Assembly: GCF_040645195.1 (NCBI RefSeq)
Contig: NZ_JBEYXW010000023.1
Span: 1-64,000 of the forward strand
From: Prauserella_A sp040645195
Lineage (GTDB): Bacteria > Actinomycetota > Actinomycetes > Mycobacteriales > Pseudonocardiaceae
Reading direction: 5' to 3'
DNA length: 64,000 nt
Shown: one piece after another, positions 25,212 through 35,006 of the stretch
How positions within the stretch are numbered: position 1 is the stretch's first letter
Layout of the letters: every line of letters starts with the position of its first letter
The notes under the pieces: model-generated
Database searches by the model: none
Seen by the model: only the letters and a program-made list of their open reading frames with translations
What the model was told of the DNA's origin: nothing
Position numbers and translations under genes: made by a program

Positions 25212-26362
25212 ATGGGTCGTGTGGGGGATTCCTTGCTAGACCAAGAACTTTGGCCCAGATCGAGGGCTTGAATCGGATCAAGAAGCGGGCTGATGCCTTG
25301 TTGCATCGAGCTGTTGAGGCGCTCGATAACTCTCGCGGACATGCGCCGGATGTGGCTGCTGAGTTGGCGTTGGTGCTTTCGGTGAGTGAGCAGCATGCTC
25401 GGCGCGTCGTGGATCTGTCTGCCACCTTGGTTCATCGGTTGCCGGAGACTTTGGCTGCTATGGGGTCCGGTGTTGTGGATTCTTATCGGGCTTCGAAGGT
25501 TGCTGCGGCTACGGCTTGGTTGAGGGACTCGCAGGCTCGGGAGGTCGATTCGGCTGTCGCGCCTCGGCTTGTCGGTAAGAATCCTCATCAGGTGCGCCGG
25601 GTCGCTGCCTATTGGGCGATGAAAACTGACCCTTAGGGGGCTGCCCGGCGGGCAGACCACCGTCGGGGGGAGCGTTCGGTGCAATTGCTGCCTGGTGAGG
25701 ACGGAATGTCCACCTTGCTCGCCGATCTGCCCGCCGAGGTTGCCTCATCCGCTTATGCGCGGATTGATCGGATGGCCCGTACCGCGCGTGGCGGCAACGA
25801 ATCCCGCATCCTCGACCAACTTCGCGCCGACGTGTTCGCTGAGCTGTTGCTCGGCTCGAACACCGATGGTTCCGGGGCGAAGGCCGATGTGCACGTCTAC
25901 GTCGACCTCACCACCCTGGCCGGGCTCAACGACGATCCAGCCCAGTTGGCGGGATATGGGCCGATTCCGGCTGCGGTGGCACGAGAGATTGCCGAAGAAC
26001 CTACCTCGACCTGGCGGCGGATCGTCACCGATCCCCTTACCGGAGCGCCGATCGACGTGGGACGCCGCCGCTATCGGCGACCGGCAGTGACCGATGACTT
26101 CGTGAGGGTCCGGGATCGCGAATGCCGCTTCCTATCGTGCCACCGGCCCGCCCATTTCGGCGACAACGACCACCACATGCCCCGGCAGTACCACGGATCA
26201 ACTAGTCTGTCCAATTTGGTCAACTACTGTCGGCGACACCATCGATTGAAAGACCGGCCCGGCTGGGTTCACCACCTGTACGGAGATACGGTCACCGTCA
26301 CCACGCCTTCCGGCGCCACCTACACGAGCCGCCCGGAACACCTCCACGACCCGCCGTTTTAG
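25212..26362 (+). pseudogene. DUF222/HNH endonuclease-family gene, broken (copy 1)
   Basis: The translated parts match the actinobacterial DUF222 plus HNH (13E12 repeat) family: RADALLHRAVEALDN, HARRVVDLSATLVHRLPETL, then MSTLLADLPAEVASSAYARI and the HNH core RDRECRFLSCHRPAHFGDND ending NYCRRHHRLKDRPGW. An in-frame TAG at 25634-25636 falls where the second copy has a glutamate codon (GAG), so one G-to-T change explains it. Relative to copy 2 there is also a one-base loss near 25250, which separates the start (ATG 25212) from the main frame. Base composition is lower in GC than its neighbours, as expected for this repeat family. It is probably non-functional. Confidence 0.85.
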
Positions 26363-26432
26363 TGTCCAGCGCGGAAATTCGTTGAAGCCAGAGGAAAATG
26401 ACAGCGATAGTGGGCAGTCGGCCCGATCCTGC

Positions 26433-26684
26433 GGGCAACTCGCGAACGGGAGCGGGCAATTCGCCGGCTGGTGCGGGGGACTCGCCGGCCGGTACGGGGA
26501 ACTCGCGGATCGGGTCGGGGGACTCGCCAGCTGGTGCGGGCAACTCGCGCGCCGGTACGTGGAACTCGCCGACCTGGGTGGGGAACTCGCGGCCGCAAGC
26601 GGGGGACTCGCGCGCCGGTGCGGGGAACTCGTGGGCCGGAGCGGGGGACTCGCGTGCCTGGGCGGGGGACTCGCGGTCAGGGGC
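26433..26684 (+). repeat. Array of twelve 21-bp GGGGGACTCGCG-type repeats
   Basis: Twelve units start every 21 bases from 26433 to 26664, each beginning GGGnnACTCGC and ending in a variable C/G-rich tail. The array occupies most of the 436-bp gap between the DUF222 pseudogene and the convergent ligM-like gene. Because 21 is divisible by three, it leaves open frames that are not genes. The remainder of the gap holds nothing recognisable. Confidence 0.9.
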
Positions 26685-26798
26685 GCCGGCGAGTGTCGGG
26701 CGCTGACCGTGTCACCGGACTCGCCGACGCACGCCCCGAGCCCAGACTGGTGACGGGTCGTGAGTGGCCATCGGGTGGTCACCCACGACCCGGGCCGG

Positions 26799-28202
26799 TC
26801 AGCCGGAGACGGCGGTGCGCCATCCGGGCTGGTAGGTTTCGCGGGCCATCGCCGAGTAGGGGGTGGGGCTGACGATGGCGCGTGCCGCGAACTGTTCGTG
26901 CGGTTGGACGGTCGTCTTGCGGCTGCCGCCGTTGGGTTCGCCCCAGACGACCTGTACTTCGGCGCCGAGCGGGACGTCGGGGTTGACGGTGGCCAGGGAG
27001 AGCGCGGTGCGTTCGTTGGCGCTGTAGCCGGTGAAGAGGGACAGGCCGATCTGGTTGCCGTCCGCGTCGAGCACAGAGTCGAAGTTGGACGATCCGTAGT
27101 TGGCGTTGGGCAGATCGAAGAACTGGTAGCCGGGGCCATCCGGATTGACGGGGGAGGCCAGGAGCGTGGCGACGTCCTCGGCGTTCCAGGCGAGAGTCAC
27201 CTTGTGCCGCTGGGTTTCCGGCGTGATGGCGGCGAGTGCGTCGCGGCCGATGAAGTCGTGGTCGAACTTGACGAACGAGCCGTAGCCGAGTTCCCAGGGG
27301 TTGAGGTAGTAGTCCTCGATCCTGTCGGAGACGAAGCTGCCCGCGAGGGCGTTGGTGGCTTCGTAGCTGGTGGCGCCGAGCCATTCACGGTAGGCGCGGA
27401 GTTCCTCGCTGGTGTAGATGGCGGGCAGCGGGGAGGGGATCCAGCCCGATTCGAGGGTGTTGCAGGAGTAGGCGCGGGCCCCGGCGGGTTCGAGGCCGAA
27501 CTCCTGTCCCGCTTCGAGGATGGTGTCGCGGATCTGGTCGTAGGTGTCGTACGGGCCCCAGAGTTCGAGGCCCGGGGCGCCGGCCATCCCGTGACGGAGG
27601 GTACGGACCTGGTGGCCGGCGACGTTGAGGTAGCCCATCCGGAAGAACTTGACCTGCTCGACGGGGCCACCGTTGACCTTCTCGATGACCTCCCAGGCGC
27701 GGGGACCCTGGATTTGGAAGCGCCAGAGGTCGCGGGTCACGAGCTTGCCATACGGCCGCGACGGCGAGCGCTGGTCGAGACGCAGGTCGACATTGTAGCC
27801 CTGCTCGGCGTGGTAGGTGAGCCAGTTGGCGACGGGGGCACGGCCGACGAACGTGAACTCTTCGTCGCCTTCCCGGAAGAGGATGCCGTCGCCGATGACG
27901 CCGCCTTCGGGGGAGACCGGCACGAACTGCTTGGCGGAGTTGACGGGGAACTTCGCAAGGCTGTTGATGCCGGTGTCGGAGAGCAGGCGCAGGGAGTCGG
28001 GGCCGGAGATGAACAGGTTGACCATGTGGTGGGTCTGGTCGAACAGGACCGCGCTCTCGCGCCAGGCGGTGACCTCACGGCGCCAGTTGGTGAACTCCGA
28101 CGGAACCACGGGGTAGATGTAGGCCCCGAGCTGGGAGTTGCGGAGCAACTCGACCGTGTTCCCCGCACGGTCGAGGACTTCCTGCAGATTCTTCGCGCTC
28201 AT
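26799..28202 (-). CDS. ligM: Tetrahydrofolate-dependent aromatic O-demethylase (LigM-like, aminomethyltransferase family)
   Basis: The 467-residue protein is homologous to the T protein of glycine cleavage and matches the length of LigM (about 470), which moves the methyl group of vanillate or 3-O-methylgallate to tetrahydrofolate. Visible features are VLFDQTHHMVNLFISGPDSL near the N-terminus, KLVTRDLWRFQIQGPRAWEV, GMAGAPGLELWGPYDTYDQI and the C-terminal barrel ending PYSAMARETYQPGW. DesA-type syringate demethylases are about 100 residues longer. Folate genes (FolC, MTHFR, PurU) and ring-cleavage genes nearby support this reading. The palindromic motif site C lies about 100 bp upstream. The exact methoxy substrate is not settled. 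Confidence 0.85.
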   Translation of the reverse strand: MSAKNLQEVLDRAGNTVELLRNSQLGAYIYPVVPSEFTNWRREVTAWRESAVLFDQTHHMVNLFISGPDSLRLLSDTGINSLAKFPVNSAKQFVPVSPEGGVIGDGILFREGDEEFTFVGRAPVANWLTYHAEQGYNVDLRLDQRSPSRPYGKLVTRDLWRFQIQGPRAWEVIEKVNGGPVEQVKFFRMGYLNVAGHQVRTLRHGMAGAPGLELWGPYDTYDQIRDTILEAGQEFGLEPAGARAYSCNTLESGWIPSPLPAIYTSEELRAYREWLGATSYEATNALAGSFVSDRIEDYYLNPWELGYGSFVKFDHDFIGRDALAAITPETQRHKVTLAWNAEDVATLLASPVNPDGPGYQFFDLPNANYGSSNFDSVLDADGNQIGLSLFTGYSANERTALSLATVNPDVPLGAEVQVVWGEPNGGSRKTTVQPHEQFAARAIVSPTPYSAMARETYQPGWRTAVSG

Positions 28203-28298
28203 GATCTTCCGTTCTCGTTCGGCGCCATCGGCGTACTCTTGGGCCTCACGCTACGGAGGCTCCCTTGTGGACTACAGAGCGAAATGGTTGGGAGTGAC

Positions 28299-28315
28299 TG
28301 CGTCATATGACGTAC
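28299..28315 (-). promoter_or_regulatory. Operator-like 17-bp motif, site C
   Basis: TGCGTCATATGACGTAC contains the perfect palindrome CGTCATATGACG (28301-28312). It lies about 97 bp upstream of the ligM-like start and just beyond the stop of the aldolase gene, so it is placed to control ligM. Confidence 0.6.
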
Positions 28316-28322
28316 CGTCCGA

Positions 28323-29018
28323 TCAGGACCTATAGTCCTCCGCCGTGACGTACTCGACGCCGAGCTCGGTGAGTCTGCTGCGCAGGTTGTACCGGTCGAG
28401 GCCGAGTTGACCATTGCGGAAAGCCTCGCGAGAGGCTTGCTCCTTCTCGATCCTGGCCTGCGAACTCCGCAGCGCTCGGTCGATGTGGCTGCGGGGCACG
28501 ACCATGACGCCGTCGTCGTCGGCGAGGATCGCGTCACCGGGGTGAATGGTCTGTCCGCCAAGGACAATCGGGACGTTGACGGAGCCGGCGGTGGCTTTGA
28601 CGGTGCCCTGCGCGCTGACCGCGGCCGACCACACCGGGAAGTTCATGGCCCGCAGGTCGGTGACGTCGCGGACGCCGGTGCCGGTCACGAGCCCGCGGAC
28701 GCCGCGATGTTGCAGGGCGGTGGCGAACAGTTCGCCGAAAAGGCCGTCACTGCACGGTGAGGTGGTGGTGACGACAAGGACATCCCCGGGCTGGCATTGT
28801 TCGATGGCAGCGTGGATCATCAAGTTGTCCCCGGGCCAGCACAGGACTGTCACGGCGGTACCACCAATGCGTGCACCGTCCTGGATGGGGCGCAAGTGCG
28901 GGCCGAGCAGCCCGGAACGGCCCAGTGCTTCGTGGACGGTCGCGACGCCGTAGTCGGCGAGTGTGCCCACCTGGGCGAGATCCGCCCGTGGGGGATTGGT
29001 GACGATGACCGTCCTCAT
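28323..29018 (-). CDS. galC: 4-carboxy-4-hydroxy-2-oxoadipate aldolase (GalC/LigK-like)
   Basis: This 231-residue protein of the RraA-fold class II pyruvate aldolases splits 4-carboxy-4-hydroxy-2-oxoadipate into pyruvate and oxaloacetate, the last step of gallate and protocatechuate 4,5-cleavage. The catalytic Arg-Asp pair is R117-D118 in GTGVRDVTDL, close to the family's R123/D124. The metal/substrate loop is DGLFGELFAT (91-100), and VTVLCWPGDNLMIH is typical. The ATG overlaps the stop of the preceding hydratase gene (ATGA). The two therefore form a unit that converts 4-oxalomesaconate to central metabolites. Confidence 0.88.
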   Translation of the reverse strand: MRTVIVTNPPRADLAQVGTLADYGVATVHEALGRSGLLGPHLRPIQDGARIGGTAVTVLCWPGDNLMIHAAIEQCQPGDVLVVTTTSPCSDGLFGELFATALQHRGVRGLVTGTGVRDVTDLRAMNFPVWSAAVSAQGTVKATAGSVNVPIVLGGQTIHPGDAILADDDGVMVVPRSHIDRALRSSQARIEKEQASREAFRNGQLGLDRYNLRSRLTELGVEYVTAEDYRS

Positions 29019-29737
29019 GCGAGCTCTCCGGTGACCTGGGGGTAGAGCCGCACGTAGGCCTCGCCCATGGTGTTGTGCGGCAGACCGAGGTTGGGGCCCG
29101 CATTGCGCTTGAGCTGCACCCCGCGCCGCTTGGCCAGATCGGTGTAGTAGTCCCACATGTGCTGTTGCGCGGGCAGGCATTCCATGGCCTTGCGCTTGGT
29201 GTCGAACACCGACGTGATGTCCAGCAGCACGTTCGGTTTGAAATCGGACTGCTCGGGCTGGTGGGGTTCGAAGAAGAACACCGGCGGCGCGCCAAGGGGT
29301 TCGCCGGGCGCGTCGTAGCCGATGGCCTGCGCCAGCACTCGCGCCTGCAACGCCATCCGCGCCGCCGCGGGGTGATCGCCGTTGTAGGGGTCGGCCAGCG
29401 GGTGGGTCAGCACCACCGACGGGTTCACCTCCCGGTACACCCGCACCATCCGGTCCACCAACTCGGGCGACTCCAGCAACGGATAGTCCCCGGCGTCGAT
29501 AAACTCGATATCCGCGCCGAGCACCTCGGCAGCCGCGGAGGCCTCCGCGCGGCGCATCGCCTTGATCTCCTCCAGCGGCTTGCCCTCGCGCCAGGCCTTC
29601 GCGGACTCGCCCCGCTCACCGAAACTCAGGCAGAGCACCTTCGCCCGGTCCCCGCGCGCCGTCGCCAGCGCGATCGCCCCCGCCGCACGCCACACGAAGT
29701 CACCCGCATGCGCGCTGACCACCAGCAACGAACCCAT
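29015..29737 (-). CDS. galB: PIG-L family 4-oxalomesaconate hydratase (GalB-like)
   Basis: This 240-residue zinc-binding protein belongs to the PIG-L (LmbE) family. GalB of Pseudomonas putida, the 4-oxalomesaconate hydratase of gallate catabolism, is a member. SAHAGDFVWRAAGAI (H10, D13) replaces the usual AHPDD and matches GalB-type enzymes. HPLADPYNGDHPAA supplies further metal or catalytic residues. I chose the ATG at 29737, nine bases after AAGGAG; an ATG at 29746 directly abuts that site. Coupling to the aldolase downstream strongly supports the role. An N-acetyl-sugar deacetylase is a less likely alternative. Confidence 0.82.
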   Translation of the reverse strand: MGSLLVVSAHAGDFVWRAAGAIALATARGDRAKVLCLSFGERGESAKAWREGKPLEEIKAMRRAEASAAAEVLGADIEFIDAGDYPLLESPELVDRMVRVYREVNPSVVLTHPLADPYNGDHPAAARMALQARVLAQAIGYDAPGEPLGAPPVFFFEPHQPEQSDFKPNVLLDITSVFDTKRKAMECLPAQQHMWDYYTDLAKRRGVQLKRNAGPNLGLPHNTMGEAYVRLYPQVTGELA

Positions 29738-29830
29738 TCCCGGCATCTCCTTCGCAGTCCTGCAGCAGCTACCACAGGACAGTAGGAGCGCGAGGCCGTC
29801 GATCGTGACGGCCTGCAGGCGGTTCCGCAC

Positions 29831-29847
29831 TACGTCATTCGACGTAG
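29831..29847. promoter_or_regulatory. Operator-like 17-bp motif, site D
   Basis: TACGTCATTCGACGTAG, with the C at 29830, has 7-bp inverted arms (CTACGTC/GACGTAG). It lies in the 190-bp divergent promoter region between the galB-like and folC-like genes and could serve both. Confidence 0.6.
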
Positions 29848-29927
29848 CAGGCGTGCCAGTGGTGTCCCGGCGAAATCCGTCATCGGACAGTGTCAGGCTG
29901 CCGCGGGGCGCCATAGCGTCACCGGCC

Positions 29928-31235
29928 ATGACGCGATTCGAGCCCATCGCGACTCTCGACGAGGTGGAGCGGTACCTCCTGGCGGAGCTGCCGTCGTCGA
30001 GTGCCACCGTCGTCAGCGGCGGCGTGGGCAGACGACGCGCCGCAATCCTGCTGAGCCTGCTGGGCAACCCCCAGAACGGCATCCGGACGGTGCACATCGC
30101 CGGCACCGCCGGCAAGGGTTCGGTGTCGACGTTCGTCACCGCGGTGCTGCGGGCGCACGGGTTCAGGGTGGGCACCTACCTGTCGCCGCACGTGCATTCG
30201 CTGCTGGAGCGGTTCCAGCTCGACGGCGCGCACGCACCGGTGCGCGACGTCGCCGCAGCGCTGAACGCCGTACGGCACAAGGAGATCGAGCTCAGCCGCG
30301 GCCCGCTCGGCGCGGTCACCATGTTCGAGGCGGCCACCGCCGCAGCGTTCCAGCTCTTCCGCGACCGCGGCGTCGACTACGCGGTGATCGAGACCGGTCT
30401 CGGCGGGTGGCACGACGCGACGAACACCGTCACACGTCAGGACAAGCTGGCCGTGCTCACCGCCATCGGGCTGGACCACACCGAGCTGCTCGGCGCGACA
30501 TTACCCGAGATCGCCCGGCAGAAAGCCGGCATCCTGCCCCAGGACGGCTCCGCGATCGCCCTGCGCTGCGGGCCCGCGATCGACGAGATCGTCGCAGCCG
30601 AGGCGCTGCACCGCGGTTGCCGCCTCGATGCGCCCCACCCCGACGACCTCGCCGCGACGCTGCCGGACCTCGGTCTCGGGCTGCCCGGCAGGCACCAGCG
30701 GATCAACGCCGGGCTCGCCATCCGAGCCGCCCAGCACCTCGCCGACAGAGACGGCTGGCGGCTCGACCCGGACCGCGCGGCCGGCGGTCTGCGTGAAGCG
30801 CGGCTGCCCGGCCGGTTCGAGCGGCGGCGCTGGCGCGGCCACCCCCTCGTCCTCGACGGTGCCCACAATCCGATGAAGCTCGCCGCGCTGGCCGAGGCGG
30901 TGCAACAGGAGTGGCCGCGGCGCGCTCCCGTGTGGGTGCTGACCATCAAGTCCGGCAAGGACCTTCCCGCGATCATGGACATGGTGGCACCGGCCGCCGC
31001 GATGGTCGTCGCGACGGAGTTCGGCACCGTCGGCACCAACCACAAGCCGCTGCCCGCAGAGGAGATTGCCGCGGCGGCACGGCGTGCCGGTGTGCGGGTG
31101 GCCACCGAACCCCGGCTCGCCGAAGCGCTCGGCTGGGCGGTCGAACTGTCCGAACCGGACGTGCCCGTGATCGTCACCGGGTCCTTCCACGCGGTCGCGG
31201 ACGCGGGAATGATCGCAGCGCCGGTGAACGCGTGA
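29928..31235 (+). CDS. folC: Folylpolyglutamate synthase (FolC-like)
   Basis: This 435-residue Mur-ligase-type enzyme adds glutamate to folates, holding tetrahydrofolate cofactors in the cell. Residues 58-65 are the phosphate loop AGTAGKGS. VIETGLGGWHDATNTV and LDGAHNPMKL are family signatures. The start ATG at 29928 has only a weak ribosome site. The open frame extends upstream, but that part is not conserved in appearance. It lies beside a folate-dependent demethylase and other one-carbon genes, so it is probably a dedicated second copy that supplies folate for O-demethylation. That last point is inference. Confidence 0.87.
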   Translation: MTRFEPIATLDEVERYLLAELPSSSATVVSGGVGRRRAAILLSLLGNPQNGIRTVHIAGTAGKGSVSTFVTAVLRAHGFRVGTYLSPHVHSLLERFQLDGAHAPVRDVAAALNAVRHKEIELSRGPLGAVTMFEAATAAAFQLFRDRGVDYAVIETGLGGWHDATNTVTRQDKLAVLTAIGLDHTELLGATLPEIARQKAGILPQDGSAIALRCGPAIDEIVAAEALHRGCRLDAPHPDDLAATLPDLGLGLPGRHQRINAGLAIRAAQHLADRDGWRLDPDRAAGGLREARLPGRFERRRWRGHPLVLDGAHNPMKLAALAEAVQQEWPRRAPVWVLTIKSGKDLPAIMDMVAPAAAMVVATEFGTVGTNHKPLPAEEIAAAARRAGVRVATEPRLAEALGWAVELSEPDVPVIVTGSFHAVADAGMIAAPVNA

Positions 31236-31241
31236 GCTGTC

Positions 31242-31258
31242 TCCGTCATTTGTCGCGG
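31242..31258 (+). promoter_or_regulatory. Operator-like 17-bp motif, site E
   Basis: TCCGTCATTTGTCGCGG lies seven bases after the folC stop and about 95 bp before the MTHFR start. This suggests that an independent promoter for the MTHFR-PurU-LigAB genes lies here. Confidence 0.6.
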
Positions 31259-31352
31259 TCAACCCGGTCTCGTTGCCGGAGGACACACGATCTCCGTTCG
31301 GTTCTACTGATCGCAGGCGCCGTTTCGAAGCACGAAGGAATGAGGTGAACCC

Positions 31353-32206
31353 GTGATCGGTTCGCGTTCGAGTCTGGCCGACCTGGTGCGCAACATCAGC
31401 TACGAGGTGATGCCATTCGCCAAGACGGAGCAGGCCGTGCTCGACAACGTGCCGACCAGCGTCCCGCTCACCGTCACCGTCACCGAGGCCAAAGGGATCG
31501 ACGCGACCCTCGACCTCACCGAACGCCTGCTGCGGCACGGATACAGCGTCGCACCGCACCTGCCGGCGCGGCAGTTCGTCGACGACGGCCACGTCGGCGA
31601 GGTGGTGGACCGCCTGCGGCAGGCCGGAGTGCGGTCGGTCTTCGTCATCGGCGGCGACGCCCCGAAACCGGCGGGCCCGTTCCCGGACGCGTACTCACTG
31701 CTGCAGTCGATGGAGGCGCACCAGCACCCCTTCGAGGAGATCGGCATCGGTGGCTACCCGGAAGGTCACGCCGTCATTCCGCAGGAGGCGATCGAGCTGG
31801 CGTTGAAGCAGAAGGCTCCGCTGGCCACCCGTATCCTCACCCAGATCTGCTTCGACGCAAGGACAACGGCCGCCTGGGCCGCGAGCATCGCCGCCGGCGG
31901 CATCGACCTTCCGATCCGGGTCGGGATTCCGGGACCCGTGAGCAGGCAGAAGCTCGTCCGGATCTCGGCGGGAATCGGGCTGGGTCAGTCGGCGCGGTTC
32001 CTGCGCAAGCAGCAGAGTCTGCTGTGGCGGTTCCTGCTGCCGGGCGGCTACAACCCCACGACGCTCGCCAGGCGGCTCGGCGCGACCGCGCCGAAGTCCG
32101 GCGGCAACATCGCCGGTTTGCACATCTTCACCTTCAACGAGCTGCGCAAGACCGAGCTCTGGCGGCAGCAACTGCTGGCTTCGGTGCCGGACAAGGAAGA
32201 ACGACC

Positions 32207-32210
<4 letters not shown>
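31353..32210 (+). CDS. Methylenetetrahydrofolate reductase family protein (MetF-like)
   Basis: This TIM-barrel flavoprotein (285 residues) interconverts 5-methyl- and 5,10-methylene-tetrahydrofolate. The family pattern runs ISYEVMPFAKTEQ, VTVTEAKGIDATLDLTE, SVAPHLPARQFVDD, VFVIGGDAPKPAGPFPDA and GIGGYPEGHAVIP. The N-terminal EVMPF replaces the more usual EFFPP, as in LigH-associated homologues. In this setting it would oxidise the methyl group delivered by the LigM-like enzyme. The GTG start follows GAGGTG. It overlaps purU by GTGA, so the one-carbon steps are co-expressed. Confidence 0.85.
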
Positions 32211-33079
<869 letters not shown>

Positions 33080-33099
33080 GTATCGCTAAGGGGTAACGA

Positions 33100-33444
33100 A
33101 TGACCAAGGCTCGTGACGACTACCTGCTCGACCTGACCGCGAGCCGGCGGGGTTACGCGCTCAACCGGCTGTGCGGTTCGCTTCGGGACCCGGAGAACCG
33201 GCGCCGGTTCACTGAGGACGAGGCTGCCTACTGCGATGCCTACGGGCTGTCGCCGGAACAGAAACGAGCAATACTGGGGCGCGACTGGACCGGAATGCTC
33301 GAGCTGGGCGGGTCCATTTTCTACACCTACAAGCTGGCCATGCTGGACAAGAAGTCGATGCAGTATCTCGGTGGCGTCTTCACCGGGATGTCGGTCGAGG
33401 AGTTCACCGAGGCCATGCGTTCAGGAGGACGGAACTTTGGCTAG
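33100..33444 (+). CDS. ligA: Extradiol ring-cleavage dioxygenase alpha subunit (LigA-like)
   Basis: This small all-helical subunit (114 residues) belongs to the protocatechuate 4,5-dioxygenase LigAB. Typical parts are LNRLCGSLRDPENRRRFTED, YCDAYGLSPEQKRAILGRD and GGSIFYTYKLAMLDKKSMQY. It caps the active site and helps substrate binding. It begins 20 bp after purU following AAGGGG, and its stop lies inside the beginning of the catalytic subunit gene. The pair may act on gallate rather than protocatechuate. Confidence 0.92.
   Translation: MTKARDDYLLDLTASRRGYALNRLCGSLRDPENRRRFTEDEAAYCDAYGLSPEQKRAILGRDWTGMLELGGSIFYTYKLAMLDKKSMQYLGGVFTGMSVEEFTEAMRSGGRNFG
33423..33439 (+). promoter_or_regulatory. 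Ribosome-binding site and TTG start of the LigB subunit
   Basis: AGGAGG at 33423-33428 is eight bases before a TTG at 33437 inside the last codons of ligA. It gives the conserved LigB N-terminus, so TTG is the probable start and translation is coupled to ligA. Confidence 0.75.
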
Positions 33445-34288
33445 GGTCACCTGGGGACTCGCGACCTCGCACGTGCCGTCCATCGGTGCGGCGATGGACA
33501 ACCACAAGACCGGGGACGAGTACTGGAAACCGTTGTTCGACGGTTACGGCCCCGCCCGGGAGTGGATGGCCCAGCACAAGCCGGATGTGGCGGTGATCGT
33601 CTACAACGACCACGCCAACGCCATCGACCTGGACATGGTGCCGTCCTTCGCGGTCGGCACCGCGGCGACCTACGACGTCGCCGATGAGGGCTGGGGCCGC
33701 AGGCCGGTCCCGCCGGTCGTCGGCGCGCCGGAGCTGAGCGAACATCTGGTGCGGGAGCTCATCGACGCGGAGTTCGACATCACGACGTGTCACCGGCTCG
33801 ACGTGGATCACGGCCTCACCGTGCCGCTCTCGGTGTACTGCCGCGAGCCAGGCGACGCCTGGCCGTGCGCCGTCGTCCCGGTGCTCGTCAACGTGATCCA
33901 GTACCCACAGCCGACGGCCGCCCGGTGCTACCGGCTCGGCAAGGCGCTCGGCCAGGCGATCCGGTCGTTCCCACAGGATCTGAACGTCGCCGTGTTCGGG
34001 ACCGGTGGCATGTCGCACCAGCTGGCGGGTGCGCGCGCCGGCCTGATCAACGAGCGCTTCGACCGGATGTTCCTGGAGGCCATCGAGCACGACCCGGAGT
34101 CGCTCGCGGCACTGTCGCGTGAGGACTACATCCGCGAGGCCGGGACAGAGGGCATCGAGCTGATCATGTGGCTCGTGATGCGGGGCGCGATGAGTGACAA
34201 GATCGCCAGGGTTCACGACACCTACCACGTTCCCGCGTCCAACACGGCCGCGGCGCTCGCGCTGTTCGAGGACCTGGGGGAGCGATGA
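33437..34288 (+). CDS. ligB: Extradiol ring-cleavage dioxygenase beta subunit (LigB-like)
   Basis: This catalytic subunit (283 residues) belongs to the type II extradiol dioxygenases. Iron ligands expected from LigB are H12 in ATSHVPS, H59 in VYNDHAN and a late glutamate in EGIELIMWL. The acid-base histidine lies in GTGGMSHQL. It would open the ring of protocatechuate, gallate or 3-O-methylgallate with O2. Given GalB- and GalC-like enzymes but no visible CHMS dehydrogenase or PDC hydrolase, a gallate-type substrate that yields 4-oxalomesaconate directly fits best. The TTG start overlaps ligA and the stop overlaps the next gene (ATGA). Confidence 0.9.
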   Translation: MARVTWGLATSHVPSIGAAMDNHKTGDEYWKPLFDGYGPAREWMAQHKPDVAVIVYNDHANAIDLDMVPSFAVGTAATYDVADEGWGRRPVPPVVGAPELSEHLVRELIDAEFDITTCHRLDVDHGLTVPLSVYCREPGDAWPCAVVPVLVNVIQYPQPTAARCYRLGKALGQAIRSFPQDLNVAVFGTGGMSHQLAGARAGLINERFDRMFLEAIEHDPESLAALSREDYIREAGTEGIELIMWLVMRGAMSDKIARVHDTYHVPASNTAAALALFEDLGER

Positions 34289-34992
34289 CCAACTTCGTCC
34301 TGATCCACGGCGCTTGGCACGGCGGCTGGGTGTGGCAGCGGGTCGCCCCGCTGCTGCGTGCGGCGGGACATGAGGTGCACGCGCCGACCCTGACCGGGGT
34401 CAGCGACCGCGCACACCTGCTCAGCCCGTCGGTCGGGCTGAGCACGCACGCACAGGACGTTGTCGCGCTCATCGAGGCGCACGACCTCGACGATGTGGTG
34501 CTGGTCGGGCACAGCTACGCAGGGCAGGTCGTCACCGCCGTCGCCGACCGGGTTCCCGAGCGGCTCGCCACGCGGGTGTATCTCGACGCGTTCGTCGGTG
34601 ACGACGGCGACGCCGCGATCGACCTGCTTCCCGAGCAGGTGGCCCACCACTACCGGGAATCCGTTGCGGGGCCCGGATTCGGCTGGCTCATCCCGGTGCG
34701 CTCGCTGACGGTGCTCGGCGTGTCGGAGCAGGCCGACCTCGACTGGCTCGGCGCACGCCTGACGCCGCATCCGTGGCTCACCTACACCGAGCCGTTGCGA
34801 CTGAGCGGAAACCACGACGCGGTCCCGGCTGCCTTCGTCGAATGCACCGACTGGATGCGGGTGTTCCGAACCCAGGCCGGCAAGGCCGCTGAACGCGGCT
34901 GGCCGGTGCACCACGTCGCGACCGGCCACGAGGCCATGGTCACCGCACCCAAGGAACTCGCCGACGTGCTGCTCTCGATCAGCACATCCTGA
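34285..34992 (+). CDS. Alpha/beta hydrolase
   Basis: This 235-residue hydrolase of the alpha/beta fold has LIHGAWHGGWVW as oxyanion-hole region, the nucleophile elbow GHSYAG with S77, and HHVATGHEAM supplying the catalytic histidine near the end. It resembles salicylate-binding-protein/hydroxynitrile-lyase-type esterases. It is coupled to ligB by ATGA. An aromatic ester (such as a methyl or feruloyl ester) or a lactone intermediate is a plausible substrate. A non-orthologous replacement for the PDC lactonase is possible but speculative. Confidence 0.8.
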   Translation: MTNFVLIHGAWHGGWVWQRVAPLLRAAGHEVHAPTLTGVSDRAHLLSPSVGLSTHAQDVVALIEAHDLDDVVLVGHSYAGQVVTAVADRVPERLATRVYLDAFVGDDGDAAIDLLPEQVAHHYRESVAGPGFGWLIPVRSLTVLGVSEQADLDWLGARLTPHPWLTYTEPLRLSGNHDAVPAAFVECTDWMRVFRTQAGKAAERGWPVHHVATGHEAMVTAPKELADVLLSISTS

Positions 34993-35006
34993 CTCCGGAG
35001 AGACAC

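Noticed and set aside
25634..25636. Readthrough of TAG, for example as pyrrolysine
   Set aside because: Pyrrolysine use is not expected here, the second copy has GAG at this site, and other lesions show the gene family is decaying.
26433..26684. A regular repeat array that could be taken for CRISPR
   Set aside because: Units are contiguous 21-bp degenerate repeats with no unique 30-40 bp spacers, and no cas genes are nearby.
26382..26872. Open frames through the 21-bp array giving arginine/glycine-rich peptides
   Set aside because: The 21-base period keeps several frames open by itself. There is no ribosome site, and the peptides are just the repeat translated.
29015..29737. Assignment as mycothiol or N-acetylglucosamine deacetylase (MshB/Mca)
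   Set aside because: AHAGD replaces the AHPDD metal motif of those deacetylases, and the gene is coupled to the CHA aldolase gene.
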